Source: Brucella pseudintermedia (GTDB taxonomy: Bacteria > Pseudomonadota > Alphaproteobacteria > Rhizobiales > Rhizobiaceae). From it: DNA of 64,000 nucleotides. The notes under the pieces were generated by a model. The model was not told where the DNA came from. It did not search any database and saw nothing but the letters and a program-made list of their open reading frames with translations. The first letter of the stretch is position 1; the number at the start of each line of letters is the position of its first letter. The translations under genes and the position numbers were made by a program. Below, one piece after another: positions 9,503-17,643 of this stretch. The stretch is taken from NCBI RefSeq assembly GCF_042697365.1, contig NZ_CP137605.1; one strand, given 5' to 3'.

Positions 9503-9934
9503 TCAGAGCCCCCACCCCAATGGCTCGCCTGATGGCACTGCGGCCAGCAGAATGAAAAGCACGATCCCAAGCCCCATGAAGAAGCGCAGCCGCCCCACGA
9601 TGCGCCGCGAACCCTCAATCCTTGCCGCAAGCGGACGCACCGGCCCCTCATTGGAACGAAGGCCCATGCGTTCCAGAATTCGGTCCACTTCCCCCAGTCC
9701 CGTTTCACCGGAATTGGCGATCAACCTGAACAGCGCGGCATCGAACAGAAGATGCGCGGCGATACCGAGCATGATCAGCGCGCTTGCAAGCAGCAGCGGC
9801 CAGATCAGCCAGAAAGCCAGATCGTGCACCGGGCGCAGAAAGGGCGCGACCGCAAGGAGAACCACCGCGAGGGCAATGCCAAGAAAGGCATTGCGGCGCA
9901 GCATAATCGCCGTCGAGGTTGCAGGCTTATTCAT
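9503..9934 (-). CDS. Small membrane protein of the lipid operon, unknown function
   Basis: A 143-residue protein with about three hydrophobic segments: two near residues 17-60 (FLGIALAVVLLAVAPFL; WLIWPLLLASALIMLGIA) and one at the C-terminus (FFMGLGIVLFILLAAV), with a charged stretch between. No catalytic motif is recognised. The ATG at 9934 overlaps the phosphatase stop (ATGA) and its own stop is one base from the acyltransferase start, so it is translationally coupled in the operon. I do not recognise the family; a membrane partner of the acyltransferase or phosphatase is a guess from position. Confidence 0.8.
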   Translation of the reverse strand: MNKPATSTAIMLRRNAFLGIALAVVLLAVAPFLRPVHDLAFWLIWPLLLASALIMLGIAAHLLFDAALFRLIANSGETGLGEVDRILERMGLRSNEGPVRPLAARIEGSRRIVGRLRFFMGLGIVLFILLAAVPSGEPLGWGL

Positions 9935-11244
9935 GCCGCCTCCGCCGCCAGATGCAGATGGGCGGGCCAGCCTTTGGCGCGGACCAGCGCTTCCGCTTCC
10001 TGCGCATTGGCGGCGCGTCCTGTGGAAACGAGCCACGCAACCGCAACCGTCGCGCTGCGCTGAAAGCCAAGCGCGCAGCAGATGAGAACCGGGCCGTGAT
10101 GGCGGGCCGCTTCAACGGTATCGGCGGCCAGTTGCACTTTTTCCGATGGCGGTGCGATCAGGTCCAGCGTGGCAAAACTTTTCCATTCCGTGGCGTGTGA
10201 CGGCGGCACCATTTCAGCGGCAAGATCGATGATTGCGGCAAAGGATGAGAGTTCCGACGCTTTTGGAAACCGCCCGAGAAACACCCCATCGGCAAGCGCG
10301 ACATGCGGTGGCAGCTTGCGGGTCCAGAACCGCACATTCAGCCGGGCAAAAAGACGATACGGCCATAGCAGCCAGCGGCTTGCGAGACTGACCAATCCGT
10401 CCGTCTGCTTCTGGAAAATGGCCGCACCGGCACCAAAATAGCCGAGCGCCACAATGGCAAGCGCGGTTGCAGGCCAGAGCCAGAAAATCGCATAGCCGGT
10501 GACGGTCAGGCCATGGATGGCGAGCGCGAGAAAAAGCACAGCGCCCGCCAGATAGCAAAGCCCGATCCTTTTCGCTCGAGCGTCCGATGTAAACGGAAAG
10601 CCAGCCAGCGGCGAGGGGCCGTTGCGCGGAAAAAGCCACAGGGCAAACAGGCCAAGCAAGCTGCCAGCCGGAATATCGACCGCGTGGTGCTGGTAGGTGG
10701 TCAGCACCGACAGGCCGATCAGCAGGCACCAGATATGCCAGACCACGCGCACGGCATCGCCCATCACGCGGCGCATCTGGTCCCAGATGATGATCAGCAG
10801 CGCGATATGCAGCGAAGGCGCCTGATTGAAAGGCTTGTCGAACCCGCCAAGCACGTCGAACATGAAGCCCGGAATGCCGGCCGTTGCCGGTTTTACGAAG
10901 GTCGCCGTCAGCGGAAAGGCGACGAAGCAGAGAACGGCGATGATCTGTGCCGTCAGATAACGCTTCGCCAGCCGGTCGACCTGTTCCGGACTGTCATTGA
11001 CGAACAGCGCAATCGCGTAAAACAGGTTGACCGACCAATAGGGCACGATGCTCCACGCGATGAACGGAACCCGGCTTTCCCACGCGAAGGCGAGGTTCGG
11101 CACATGGCTTTGCTGCGATGCGAGCCAGTTGGCCGTACCATAGGTCAGGTAGAAGAAGGGGGCGAGAAACAGAAGCCAAAGGATGGCGCGGCGGGCCACG
11201 GGCCGCTGCGAATATCCCTCGCCTTCCGTTAGGTGCACTGTCAC
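9931..11244 (-). CDS. PAP2 and dual-specificity phosphatase fusion, membrane (YnbD-like)
   Basis: A 437-residue protein. The N-terminal part is a polytopic PAP2 lipid-phosphatase-like domain with PSLHIAL and TTYQHHAVDIPAG as its C2- and C3-like motifs. The C-terminal part is a cysteine phosphatase domain with C-x5-R in CCALGFQRSA (about residue 405). This is the layout of E. coli YnbD. A GTG start at 11244 overlaps the stop of the upstream gene (GTGA) and is preferred over a longer upstream frame that would run far into it. It may dephosphorylate a phosphatidylglycerophosphate- or inositol-phosphate-like lipid made by the neighbours. The C2 motif has Leu where PAP2 usually has Gly, so PAP2 activity is uncertain. 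Confidence 0.85.
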   Translation of the reverse strand: MTVHLTEGEGYSQRPVARRAILWLLFLAPFFYLTYGTANWLASQQSHVPNLAFAWESRVPFIAWSIVPYWSVNLFYAIALFVNDSPEQVDRLAKRYLTAQIIAVLCFVAFPLTATFVKPATAGIPGFMFDVLGGFDKPFNQAPSLHIALLIIIWDQMRRVMGDAVRVVWHIWCLLIGLSVLTTYQHHAVDIPAGSLLGLFALWLFPRNGPSPLAGFPFTSDARAKRIGLCYLAGAVLFLALAIHGLTVTGYAIFWLWPATALAIVALGYFGAGAAIFQKQTDGLVSLASRWLLWPYRLFARLNVRFWTRKLPPHVALADGVFLGRFPKASELSSFAAIIDLAAEMVPPSHATEWKSFATLDLIAPPSEKVQLAADTVEAARHHGPVLICCALGFQRSATVAVAWLVSTGRAANAQEAEALVRAKGWPAHLHLAAEAA

Positions 11245-13025
11245 GCTTTGCCGTCTCCGACCCGCTCCGCAATCGAGACGGTGAAAATGCCCCACTGGTC
11301 GATGCGCTGTTCGATCTTGCGATAGCCTGCCTTTTCGACAAGCTGGTCCATTTCGCCCTGCGTGCGGCGGCGCATCACCCATGCCTCGCCGCCGCGATGC
11401 GAGGTCAGCGCCCGCGCGATCATTTCAAGCTGCGGATGCCAGGGCTGGTTGGTGTAGATGAGCAAGGAGCCGGGTTTCTGCACGCGGGCAAGCCCCGACA
11501 GCGAACGATTGATCAGCGCATTGTCGGGGAAAAGCTCATAAAGCCCGGACACGATGGCAAGGTCCGGCTGCGGCGTGACCGCGGCAAGGCTTTCCTCGTC
11601 GAAAGCATCGCCCTCTTCCATATGGGCGATGGCTTCCAGCCCGCGCTCCCGGATGAGCTTGTTGCCCGCCAGCACATTGATCGGCGAATAATCGCGCAGG
11701 TGGATGCTGTCCGGCAATTTTCCTGCACGCACCACCGCATCGATGACATAGCGGCCATGGCCGCAAGCAATGTCGAGGATATTGGTCGAGCGGCCTTCGC
11801 TCTCAAGCCGCCTGATGGCGTGCCTGATCAGTTCTTCCAGATGCACCTTGCGCTGGCGGATGCCGCGCCAGCCGATGGCTTCGAGAAACTGCCTGTCGAT
11901 GAGCTTGCCGCCCGGTCCGAGCCCGCGCGCTTCGTTCTCATAGACGTAATCGAGCGTGGAACCGGAATCGAAGCCGGTGCGCCTGCCGACTTTCAGCCCT
12001 TCCGAAAACAGTGCGCCGAAGGCGATCGAAGCGCGTGTCGTTGCCCAGTAAAGCCCCCGTGCTGTCAGAAGCGACAGCGGCGTCGACAGCCGGTCGGCCT
12101 CGTCGCGCGTATGGCCTGCGATATGCGCTTCCGTCAGGTCGGCGCGCTGCGGCTTTTCGGCAAAACGCGCCTCGATGAAATCATGGATGCGTTCGATGGC
12201 CGGTTTGCGATCCCGCTCGCCCAGCGTGTCATGGTAGAAGCCTTTCAGCACATGCCGCTCCTTGATGCGGCTGCCGAGGTTCTCGAAGAAGCGATGTTGC
12301 GGCGCGGGACGCACGACAAAATCGCTGCCTGAAATGAGCAGTTGCGTCGGGACGGTAATCGCCCGCGCATCATCCACCACGCGCTTTGCCGCCTCATAGA
12401 GTTGCAGCAATATATGCGATGCGATGGGCCGCGTGATCAGCGGATCGGTGCGATAGGATTCGATGCGCTCCGGATCGTGGGTCAGGAATTGCGGCTTGAC
12501 ATAGGAATTGACGTAGAACGTACCCTTCAGCTTCTGCCAGAGCGCAATGCCTTCCTTGGCGAACGGCACATAGAGCTTGATGTCGAAGGCGGGCGAAGCC
12601 AGCACCAGCGCGCGAATATTCGGCGCATAATCATGCACCCATGCAGCCGCCAGCACCGCACCGACGCTCTGCGCGATGATGGCCACGTCCTCGATGGCGG
12701 CACCGGTTTCCTGCCGGATATGGGTGACGAAGCAATCGAGGTCGCGGATCGACGCGCCGAAGGACGGCGAGAAGCCACGCACGCCCGGCGACTGGCCGTG
12801 GCCGCGCGCATCCCAGGCATAGAAAGCGTAGTCGTCGAGCCCCAGCTCATCGACGAGGTGCGCGACGCGGCCGCTATGCTCATGCCCGCGATGCAAGAGG
12901 ACGATCACGCCTTTCGGCTTGCCGGAGAGCGACGGCCAGAAACGGTAGAACAGCGGTGTGCCGTCATGGGTGACGAACCGGCTTTCCCGCGCCGCGCGAT
13001 GCGGCTTGACTGCGTGCTCGTTCAT
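11241..13025 (-). CDS. Alpha/beta hydrolase-methyltransferase fusion (YnbC-like)
   Basis: A 594-residue cytoplasmic protein. Residues 1-300 form a lysophospholipase-like alpha/beta hydrolase with the nucleophile elbow AQSVGA and HRGHEHSGR near the oxyanion region; residues 320-594 form a class I SAM methyltransferase with NILDIACGHGRYVID as motif I. E. coli YnbC has a comparable length and lies beside YnbA, YnbB and YnbD homologues, which are also all present here. The ATG at 13025 is chosen because GGAGAGGG lies just upstream; an in-frame ATG 14 codons earlier is weaker. First gene of the five-gene operon, divergent from the CDP-alcohol transferase. Confidence 0.9.
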   Translation of the reverse strand: MNEHAVKPHRAARESRFVTHDGTPLFYRFWPSLSGKPKGVIVLLHRGHEHSGRVAHLVDELGLDDYAFYAWDARGHGQSPGVRGFSPSFGASIRDLDCFVTHIRQETGAAIEDVAIIAQSVGAVLAAAWVHDYAPNIRALVLASPAFDIKLYVPFAKEGIALWQKLKGTFYVNSYVKPQFLTHDPERIESYRTDPLITRPIASHILLQLYEAAKRVVDDARAITVPTQLLISGSDFVVRPAPQHRFFENLGSRIKERHVLKGFYHDTLGERDRKPAIERIHDFIEARFAEKPQRADLTEAHIAGHTRDEADRLSTPLSLLTARGLYWATTRASIAFGALFSEGLKVGRRTGFDSGSTLDYVYENEARGLGPGGKLIDRQFLEAIGWRGIRQRKVHLEELIRHAIRRLESEGRSTNILDIACGHGRYVIDAVVRAGKLPDSIHLRDYSPINVLAGNKLIRERGLEAIAHMEEGDAFDEESLAAVTPQPDLAIVSGLYELFPDNALINRSLSGLARVQKPGSLLIYTNQPWHPQLEMIARALTSHRGGEAWVMRRRTQGEMDQLVEKAGYRKIEQRIDQWGIFTVSIAERVGDGKA

Positions 13026-13163
13026 GCCATCCCTCTCCGCCGTTCCCCCAGAGGCCATTGCCCCCAATTTCTATTGAGTGAAACAAAATGTTTGCATAAA
13101 CGAGCTGGCGCGAACCGCAAATAGCTGTTCAATACTTATTCTTCGTTTCCCAAGAGATTCTTG

Positions 13164-13769
13164 ATGTTGGTTTATCAACTCAAGTCGCGTTTCCAGAATT
13201 TACTGCGGCCACTTGTCGTGCGACTTGCCGCAGGCGGTGTAACGGCCAATCAGGTTACAGTCGCCGCCGCGCTCGTCTCCATCATACTTGGCGCTTTTCT
13301 GGCATGGAGCGGAAACGCGGCATGGTTCGCGCTCGTCCCGGTCTGGCTGTTCCTGCGCATGGCGCTCAACGCCATCGACGGAATGCTGGCGCGCGAACAC
13401 GGGCAGAAATCGACGCTCGGCGCCTATCTCAACGAGATCGGTGACGTGGTTTCCGACGCGGCGCTCTATGCGCCTTTCGCGCTGGTTGCGCCGTTCAGCG
13501 GCCCATGGATTTTCGCGGTCATTTTCCTCGCCACCCTGACGGAGTTTGCGGGTCTCGCCGGAGTAACCGTGGGTGCAAGCCGCCGCTATGACGGACCGAT
13601 GGGCAAGAGCGACCGCGCCGTCATCTTCGGCGTGCTTGGCGCATGGATCGCCATCGACGGCGCGTTGCCGGACTGGATGTTCTGGCTGCAACCGCTCCTT
13701 TGCCTGTTACTCGCCGCAACCACGGTCAAGCGCGTCGCCAATGGCATAAACGAGGCAAAGAACGGTTAA
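13164..13769 (+). CDS. CDP-alcohol phosphatidyltransferase (YnbA-like)
   Basis: A 201-residue polytopic membrane enzyme with a complete CDP-alcohol transferase signature: NAIDGMLAREHG followed by G-x3-D-x3-D in EIGDVVSD. It moves a phosphatidyl group from CDP-diacylglycerol to an alcohol. It sits divergently 138 bp from the operon that makes CDP-diacylglycerol and removes phosphate, completing the ynbABCD set. The acceptor alcohol cannot be read from sequence. A TTG one codon upstream is possible, but the ATG is preferred. Confidence 0.9.
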   Translation: MLVYQLKSRFQNLLRPLVVRLAAGGVTANQVTVAAALVSIILGAFLAWSGNAAWFALVPVWLFLRMALNAIDGMLAREHGQKSTLGAYLNEIGDVVSDAALYAPFALVAPFSGPWIFAVIFLATLTEFAGLAGVTVGASRRYDGPMGKSDRAVIFGVLGAWIAIDGALPDWMFWLQPLLCLLLAATTVKRVANGINEAKNG

Positions 13770-13852
13770 AACGGGCTTTCGGTACTGGTATTGACGCAAT
13801 TGGGGCCTATGTTGGTTCCCATTCAATTCCAGCTCAATCGGAGGCCATGCCA

Positions 13853-14167
13853 ATGAAGAAAGCTAAGATTGCTGCTCTCGCCGGGGTCTTGTTCGCATAT
13901 TCGTCCGCGCCCGGCCCGGCGCTTGCCGCCAGCGATGGCAGTTCCAGCCAGCGGGCGAAGGAAGTCACCGCTGTCGTCAACGCCGTAGCACAGAAAATGC
14001 CCGACCAGCCGATCAATACGGTGATGTATATCCGCTCCAACAATTTCGAGGTTCTGGCCGGCGACTGCACGGTGCGCGCGCATATCGTCTCTTCCGGGCA
14101 CAAGGCGAAAAGCACCTCTCCCGACCGGATCAAGGTGCGGCTCAACAAGCGGCGCTGCGCGCGTTAG
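13853..14167 (+). CDS. Small exported protein, unknown function
   Basis: A 104-residue protein with a signal peptide (MKKAKIAALAGVLFAYSSAPGPALA, cleavage about residue 25). The mature part is basic, ends in CAR, and has two cysteines (GDCTV and RRCAR) that could form a disulfide. The start at 13853 has GGAGG eight bases upstream; an ATG six bases earlier is too close to it. A rhizobial-type intergenic palindrome begins at the stop codon. No family recognised. Confidence 0.7.
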   Translation: MKKAKIAALAGVLFAYSSAPGPALAASDGSSSQRAKEVTAVVNAVAQKMPDQPINTVMYIRSNNFEVLAGDCTVRAHIVSSGHKAKSTSPDRIKVRLNKRRCAR

Positions 14168-14213
14168 AGCATTTCCAGCAAAAGTGCGAAGCGGTTTTGC
14201 GCAGGATAATGCG
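14166..14213. repeat. Intergenic palindromic repeat, copy 1
   Basis: An imperfect palindrome with the core GTGCGAAGCGGTTTTGCGC, matching a family of intergenic elements common in Rhizobiales. Related copies occur at 15246, 16207 and 58744. It sits between two convergent genes and may serve as a bidirectional terminator. Confidence 0.6.
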
Positions 14214-14225
14214 ACAAACGGTCCT

Positions 14226-15137
14226 TTAAATTCCATTGAGCTGCGATTTCGCAACGGTCTTGACCACCCAGTCGGCGAAGACGCGCAGGCGGTTGCTGAG
14301 GTGCCGGTTGGGCGGATAGACCAGATAGATCGGCATCGGCTCGATCTCCCATTCCTGCAGGACGGGGCGCAGCGTGCCGTTGGCGATGTCGTCCTTCACC
14401 ATGAACAAGGGCGCCTGCACCACGCCAAGCCCGGCCCGCGCGGCGGCGAGATAGGTGGTCGATTCGTTCGCCGCCACCACATAGCGCCCATTGACCTCGA
14501 TCTCCTCCGTCCCCTTCCTGAAGCGAAACGGCATCTGCTGGCCGGTCGATGGCCGGAAATAGCCGACCACCGTGCAGTCCCGCCCAAGATCGGAAGGGTG
14601 CAGCGGCGTGGAGCAACTGTCGAGATATTCGGCGGAGGCGCAGGCGATGAAATGCATGTCGCCAATGCGGCGCGCAATCAGCGACTGGTCGGCAAGCTCG
14701 CCGACGCGGATCGCGCAATCGACATTCTCCGCCACATAATCGACAGGGCGGTCCGATACGCCGAGATCGATCTGGATATCGGGATAGCGCTGATGAAACT
14801 CCATCAGCGCCGGAATGATGATGAGATTGGCGACCGCGCTTGCCATTTCGACACGCAGGCGACCCTTGGGCAAGGTCTGCGCGCTCGACAGGCTGCCGTC
14901 GAGTTCCGCGAGATCGGCCAGCAAGCGGGCCGCGCGCTCATAGTAAAGCGCGCCGTCCGGCGTCACCAGAACCCGGCGGGTCGTTCGATTGAGAAGTTTT
15001 GTGCGAAGATGCGCTTCCAGCCCCTGGATGAGATTGCTGATCGTTGCCTTGGGCATGTTGAGCGAAGCGGAGGCGCGCGTGAAATTCCCGGTTTCCACAA
15101 CCCGGAGAAAGGCGCGCATGGCCGAGAGCTGGTCCAT
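14226..15137 (-). CDS. LysR family transcriptional regulator
   Basis: A 303-residue LysR regulator. The N-terminal winged helix carries NFTRASASLNMPKATISNLI (about residues 18-37) and the rest is a periplasmic-binding-protein-like effector domain. The ATG at 15137 gives the canonical LysR start (MDQLSAMRAF), unlike a longer upstream frame. It is divergent from the esterase-like gene, so that gene and perhaps the RND pump behind it are likely targets. It resembles the CrgA/DmlR-type subgroup. No effector can be assigned. Confidence 0.92.
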   Translation of the reverse strand: MDQLSAMRAFLRVVETGNFTRASASLNMPKATISNLIQGLEAHLRTKLLNRTTRRVLVTPDGALYYERAARLLADLAELDGSLSSAQTLPKGRLRVEMASAVANLIIIPALMEFHQRYPDIQIDLGVSDRPVDYVAENVDCAIRVGELADQSLIARRIGDMHFIACASAEYLDSCSTPLHPSDLGRDCTVVGYFRPSTGQQMPFRFRKGTEEIEVNGRYVVAANESTTYLAAARAGLGVVQAPLFMVKDDIANGTLRPVLQEWEIEPMPIYLVYPPNRHLSNRLRVFADWVVKTVAKSQLNGI

Positions 15138-15245
15138 TATCAAAAAGCCGTTATTGTTCGAGATTCTGGACAGTGTAACCAATTCTATGGGACTATTCCA
15201 GACGACGAACAATGATAATATTCCAACATAGCGGTTTGCCGCTAG

Positions 15246-15293
15246 GCATTTTCGATCCGAAATCGTGAAACGGTTTTGCGTTCGCAAATGCGT
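15246..15293. repeat. Intergenic palindromic repeat, copy 2
   Basis: Same family as the element at 14166, recognised by GTGAAACGGTTTTGCG followed by AAATGCG. It lies between the LysR gene and the divergent esterase-like gene and overlaps the upstream extension of that frame, an argument for the later start. Confidence 0.5.
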
Positions 15294-15351
15294 GGAAATA
15301 GAATGGATAGAGCGGTCTGGACGATTCCGTGCAACAGGAACCGCTTTATGC

Positions 15352-16206
15352 ATGAGGCCGAACAAGATGTGCGAGAAGTTCAGTGTAGAGACATTGCTGG
15401 TTCATGGGAAGGCCCATGGGCAAGCAGGCGACTGCACCTGCAAGGCGCGCATCTACCGGGGGACGAAGCTGCTCTCCCCGCCGCCGGTGGTGCTGCACCT
15501 GCACGGCGGCGCTTTCTCGGCCAATTGTCTGGGCGCCTGCGAGCGCGTCGCCGAAGCGCTTGCCGAAGCGGGCGCGGTGGTCGTGTCGCCGGAATATTCG
15601 TCGGCCTGTCTCAACCCGTTCCCGGCGGCGCTTGAGACAGTCTATTCCATCCTGACTTCGATGCGCGCGCGCTGCCCGGAGTTCGCGCACAAGAAGTCGA
15701 TGCTGTTCGTCGCCGGTGAAGAGGCGGGCGGCAACATTGCTGCGGGCGTGGCCCTCATGGCGCGCGATCAATATCTGACCGATCTCAAGGGTCAGATACT
15801 GCTTTCGCCCATGCTGGACCCCTGCCTCGCCACGGCGTCTTTCCGCAAATATTGCCCGGAAAGCGCCGTCAAGACGATGGCGGACGGCTGGCAGCATTAT
15901 CTGGGCGAGTGTGCGGGTTTCACCCACCCCTATGCCGCGCCCGGCCTGTGTACGCGGCTTGGCGGACTGGTGCCGACCTTGCTCGTCACCAGCGCCCAAT
16001 GCCCGATGCGCGATGAAACGCAGGCCTATGCCGAGCGTCTTCGTCAGGCAGGCGTGAAGGTCCAATCGCATGTCCTGCCCGGCAAAGCCGGCTGGATACC
16101 TGAAAACAAGGTGGCGGGCAGCGACTGGTCGCCACAGGAACACAAACTGATAGACCTGTTTTCCGATTTCTTCCGGCAGGCAGGAGCAAAGCCAATCGCA
16201 GCATGA
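15352..16206 (+). CDS. Alpha/beta hydrolase (HSL-like) with altered nucleophile elbow
   Basis: A 284-residue protein of the hormone-sensitive-lipase esterase fold: HLHGGAF provides the oxyanion-hole motif and GGNIAAGVAL follows the nucleophile elbow. At the elbow, family members have GDSAGG; this protein reads GEEAGGN, so the catalytic serine is replaced by glutamate. Unless another residue takes over, it should not be an ordinary esterase. Start codon is uncertain: ATG at 15352 or 15367, both after a repeat element that fills the upstream frame. It is followed by the RND genes and is divergent from the LysR regulator. Confidence 0.8.
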   Translation: MRPNKMCEKFSVETLLVHGKAHGQAGDCTCKARIYRGTKLLSPPPVVLHLHGGAFSANCLGACERVAEALAEAGAVVVSPEYSSACLNPFPAALETVYSILTSMRARCPEFAHKKSMLFVAGEEAGGNIAAGVALMARDQYLTDLKGQILLSPMLDPCLATASFRKYCPESAVKTMADGWQHYLGECAGFTHPYAAPGLCTRLGGLVPTLLVTSAQCPMRDETQAYAERLRQAGVKVQSHVLPGKAGWIPENKVAGSDWSPQEHKLIDLFSDFFRQAGAKPIAA

Positions 16207-16249
16207 AGCATGTCTCCCAGAAGTGGGAACCGGTTTTGAGAGACATGCT
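16207..16249. repeat. Intergenic palindromic repeat, copy 3
   Basis: Arms AGCATGTCTC and GAGACATGCT are perfect inverted repeats flanking GTGGGAACCGGTTTT, with an A-run after the right arm. It lies directly after the esterase-like stop and before the RND adaptor, where it could attenuate read-through. Confidence 0.65.
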
Positions 16250-16332
16250 AAAAAATCAGGTCGAAAATCCTCCCAAGCTTTGACCTGATACCCCCATTGA
16301 AGCCGGCCCCCACCGGTTTAGGAGATACAACA

Positions 16333-17523
16333 ATGACATCGATCACAGCCCGCCGGGCCCTATGGGGCGCCGGCCTGAGTATCCTATTGTCTGCAGCTGG
16401 CGGCGGCGCCATTCTCTTCGGCGCGCCTCACCTCAAGGCCGATGCTGCAACCGATATTTCCGCGCCCCCGCCTGCCGTGCCGGTTTCCGTCGCCAAGGCG
16501 GAATCACGACGCATCGTGAGCTGGGAAGAATTTTCCGGTCGTCTGGAAGCAATCGACCGCGTTGAAATTCGCCCGCGCGTCGGCGGCGCCATCCAGAAAG
16601 CCCATTTCCGCGAGGGCGCTCTGGTGAAACAGGGCGACCTGCTCGTCACCATCGATCCCGAGCCCTATGCGGCGGCGGTGGAAAAGGCAAAGGCACAGGT
16701 TTCAGCCGAAGAGGCCCGCGTCGCGCTGGCCAAGACGGAACTGGAACGCGGTCGCCAGCTCGTCACCACCCGCACCATCGCCCAGAGCGGCCTTGACCAG
16801 CGGTCCAGCGCCTATGATGAGGCGCAGGCAAGCCTGCGTTCGGCAAAGGCAGCGCTTCGCACCGCCGAGCTTGACCTTCAATATACTGAAGTGCGTGCGC
16901 CGATTTCAGGCCGCGTCGGGCGGCTGGAAGTAACGGCAGGCAATCTGGTTGCCGCAAGCTCCGCCTCGCCGGTCCTGACCACGCTTGTTTCAGTCGATCC
17001 GATCTATGCAAGCTTCAGCGCCAATGAGGAAGTCGTCACCAAGGCGCTTGCCAAGCTTGCCGCCTCCCCCGGCGGAAACGCCATCGAGCGCATTCCGGTC
17101 CAGATCGGCACCGCATCCGATGAAGGCACTCCGATTTCCGGCCATATCCAGCTTATCAACAATGAGGTGGATGCCACGACCGGCACGATCCGGGTTCGCG
17201 CCGCGATCGACAATCCGGATGGCAGGCTCATTCCGGGCCAGTTTGTCCGCATCCGTTTCGGCGAGCCGGAGCCGGATGAAAAGCTGGTGGTGAGCGACCG
17301 GGCCATTGCTTCCGATCAGGACAAGAAATTCGTCTTCGTGGTCGGCGCCGATAACAAGGTCGAATATCGGCAGGTGGTTCTGGGACGCAATTATGACGGC
17401 TTGCGCATCATCGAAAGCGGGTTGAAGCCCGGCGAGAATATCGTCGTGAACGGGTTGCAGCGCATTCGTCCGGGCGTGGTCGTCGCACCGCAGCCCGTCA
17501 CCGAAACACTTGCCAAAAGCTGA
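16333..17523 (+). CDS. RND efflux periplasmic adaptor (AcrA/MexA family)
   Basis: A 396-residue membrane-fusion protein that links the inner-membrane pump to an outer-membrane channel. It has an N-terminal signal/anchor (about residues 8-28), a barrel-sandwich lipoyl half near VEIRPRVGG and VKQGDLLVTIDPEPY, an alpha-helical hairpin (about 95-160), a second lipoyl half with LQYTEVRAPISGRVGR and a beta-barrel after it. Start 16333 has GGAG eight bases upstream. It forms an operon with the pump gene 120 nt downstream. It matches Brucella BepD/BepF-type adaptors; which of the two is not decidable here. Confidence 0.93.
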   Translation: MTSITARRALWGAGLSILLSAAGGGAILFGAPHLKADAATDISAPPPAVPVSVAKAESRRIVSWEEFSGRLEAIDRVEIRPRVGGAIQKAHFREGALVKQGDLLVTIDPEPYAAAVEKAKAQVSAEEARVALAKTELERGRQLVTTRTIAQSGLDQRSSAYDEAQASLRSAKAALRTAELDLQYTEVRAPISGRVGRLEVTAGNLVAASSASPVLTTLVSVDPIYASFSANEEVVTKALAKLAASPGGNAIERIPVQIGTASDEGTPISGHIQLINNEVDATTGTIRVRAAIDNPDGRLIPGQFVRIRFGEPEPDEKLVVSDRAIASDQDKKFVFVVGADNKVEYRQVVLGRNYDGLRIIESGLKPGENIVVNGLQRIRPGVVVAPQPVTETLAKS

Positions 17524-17643
17524 ATTAAAACGGCGCGCCTGAGCGCGCGCTAACCGCAAATGCTCAGCCTCAAAAACCCGCGAGAACGCCTGTTCCCGCG
17601 GGCCGGGAGAGTCTTTGCCTTCCCGCTTAAGGGGGATAAACAG

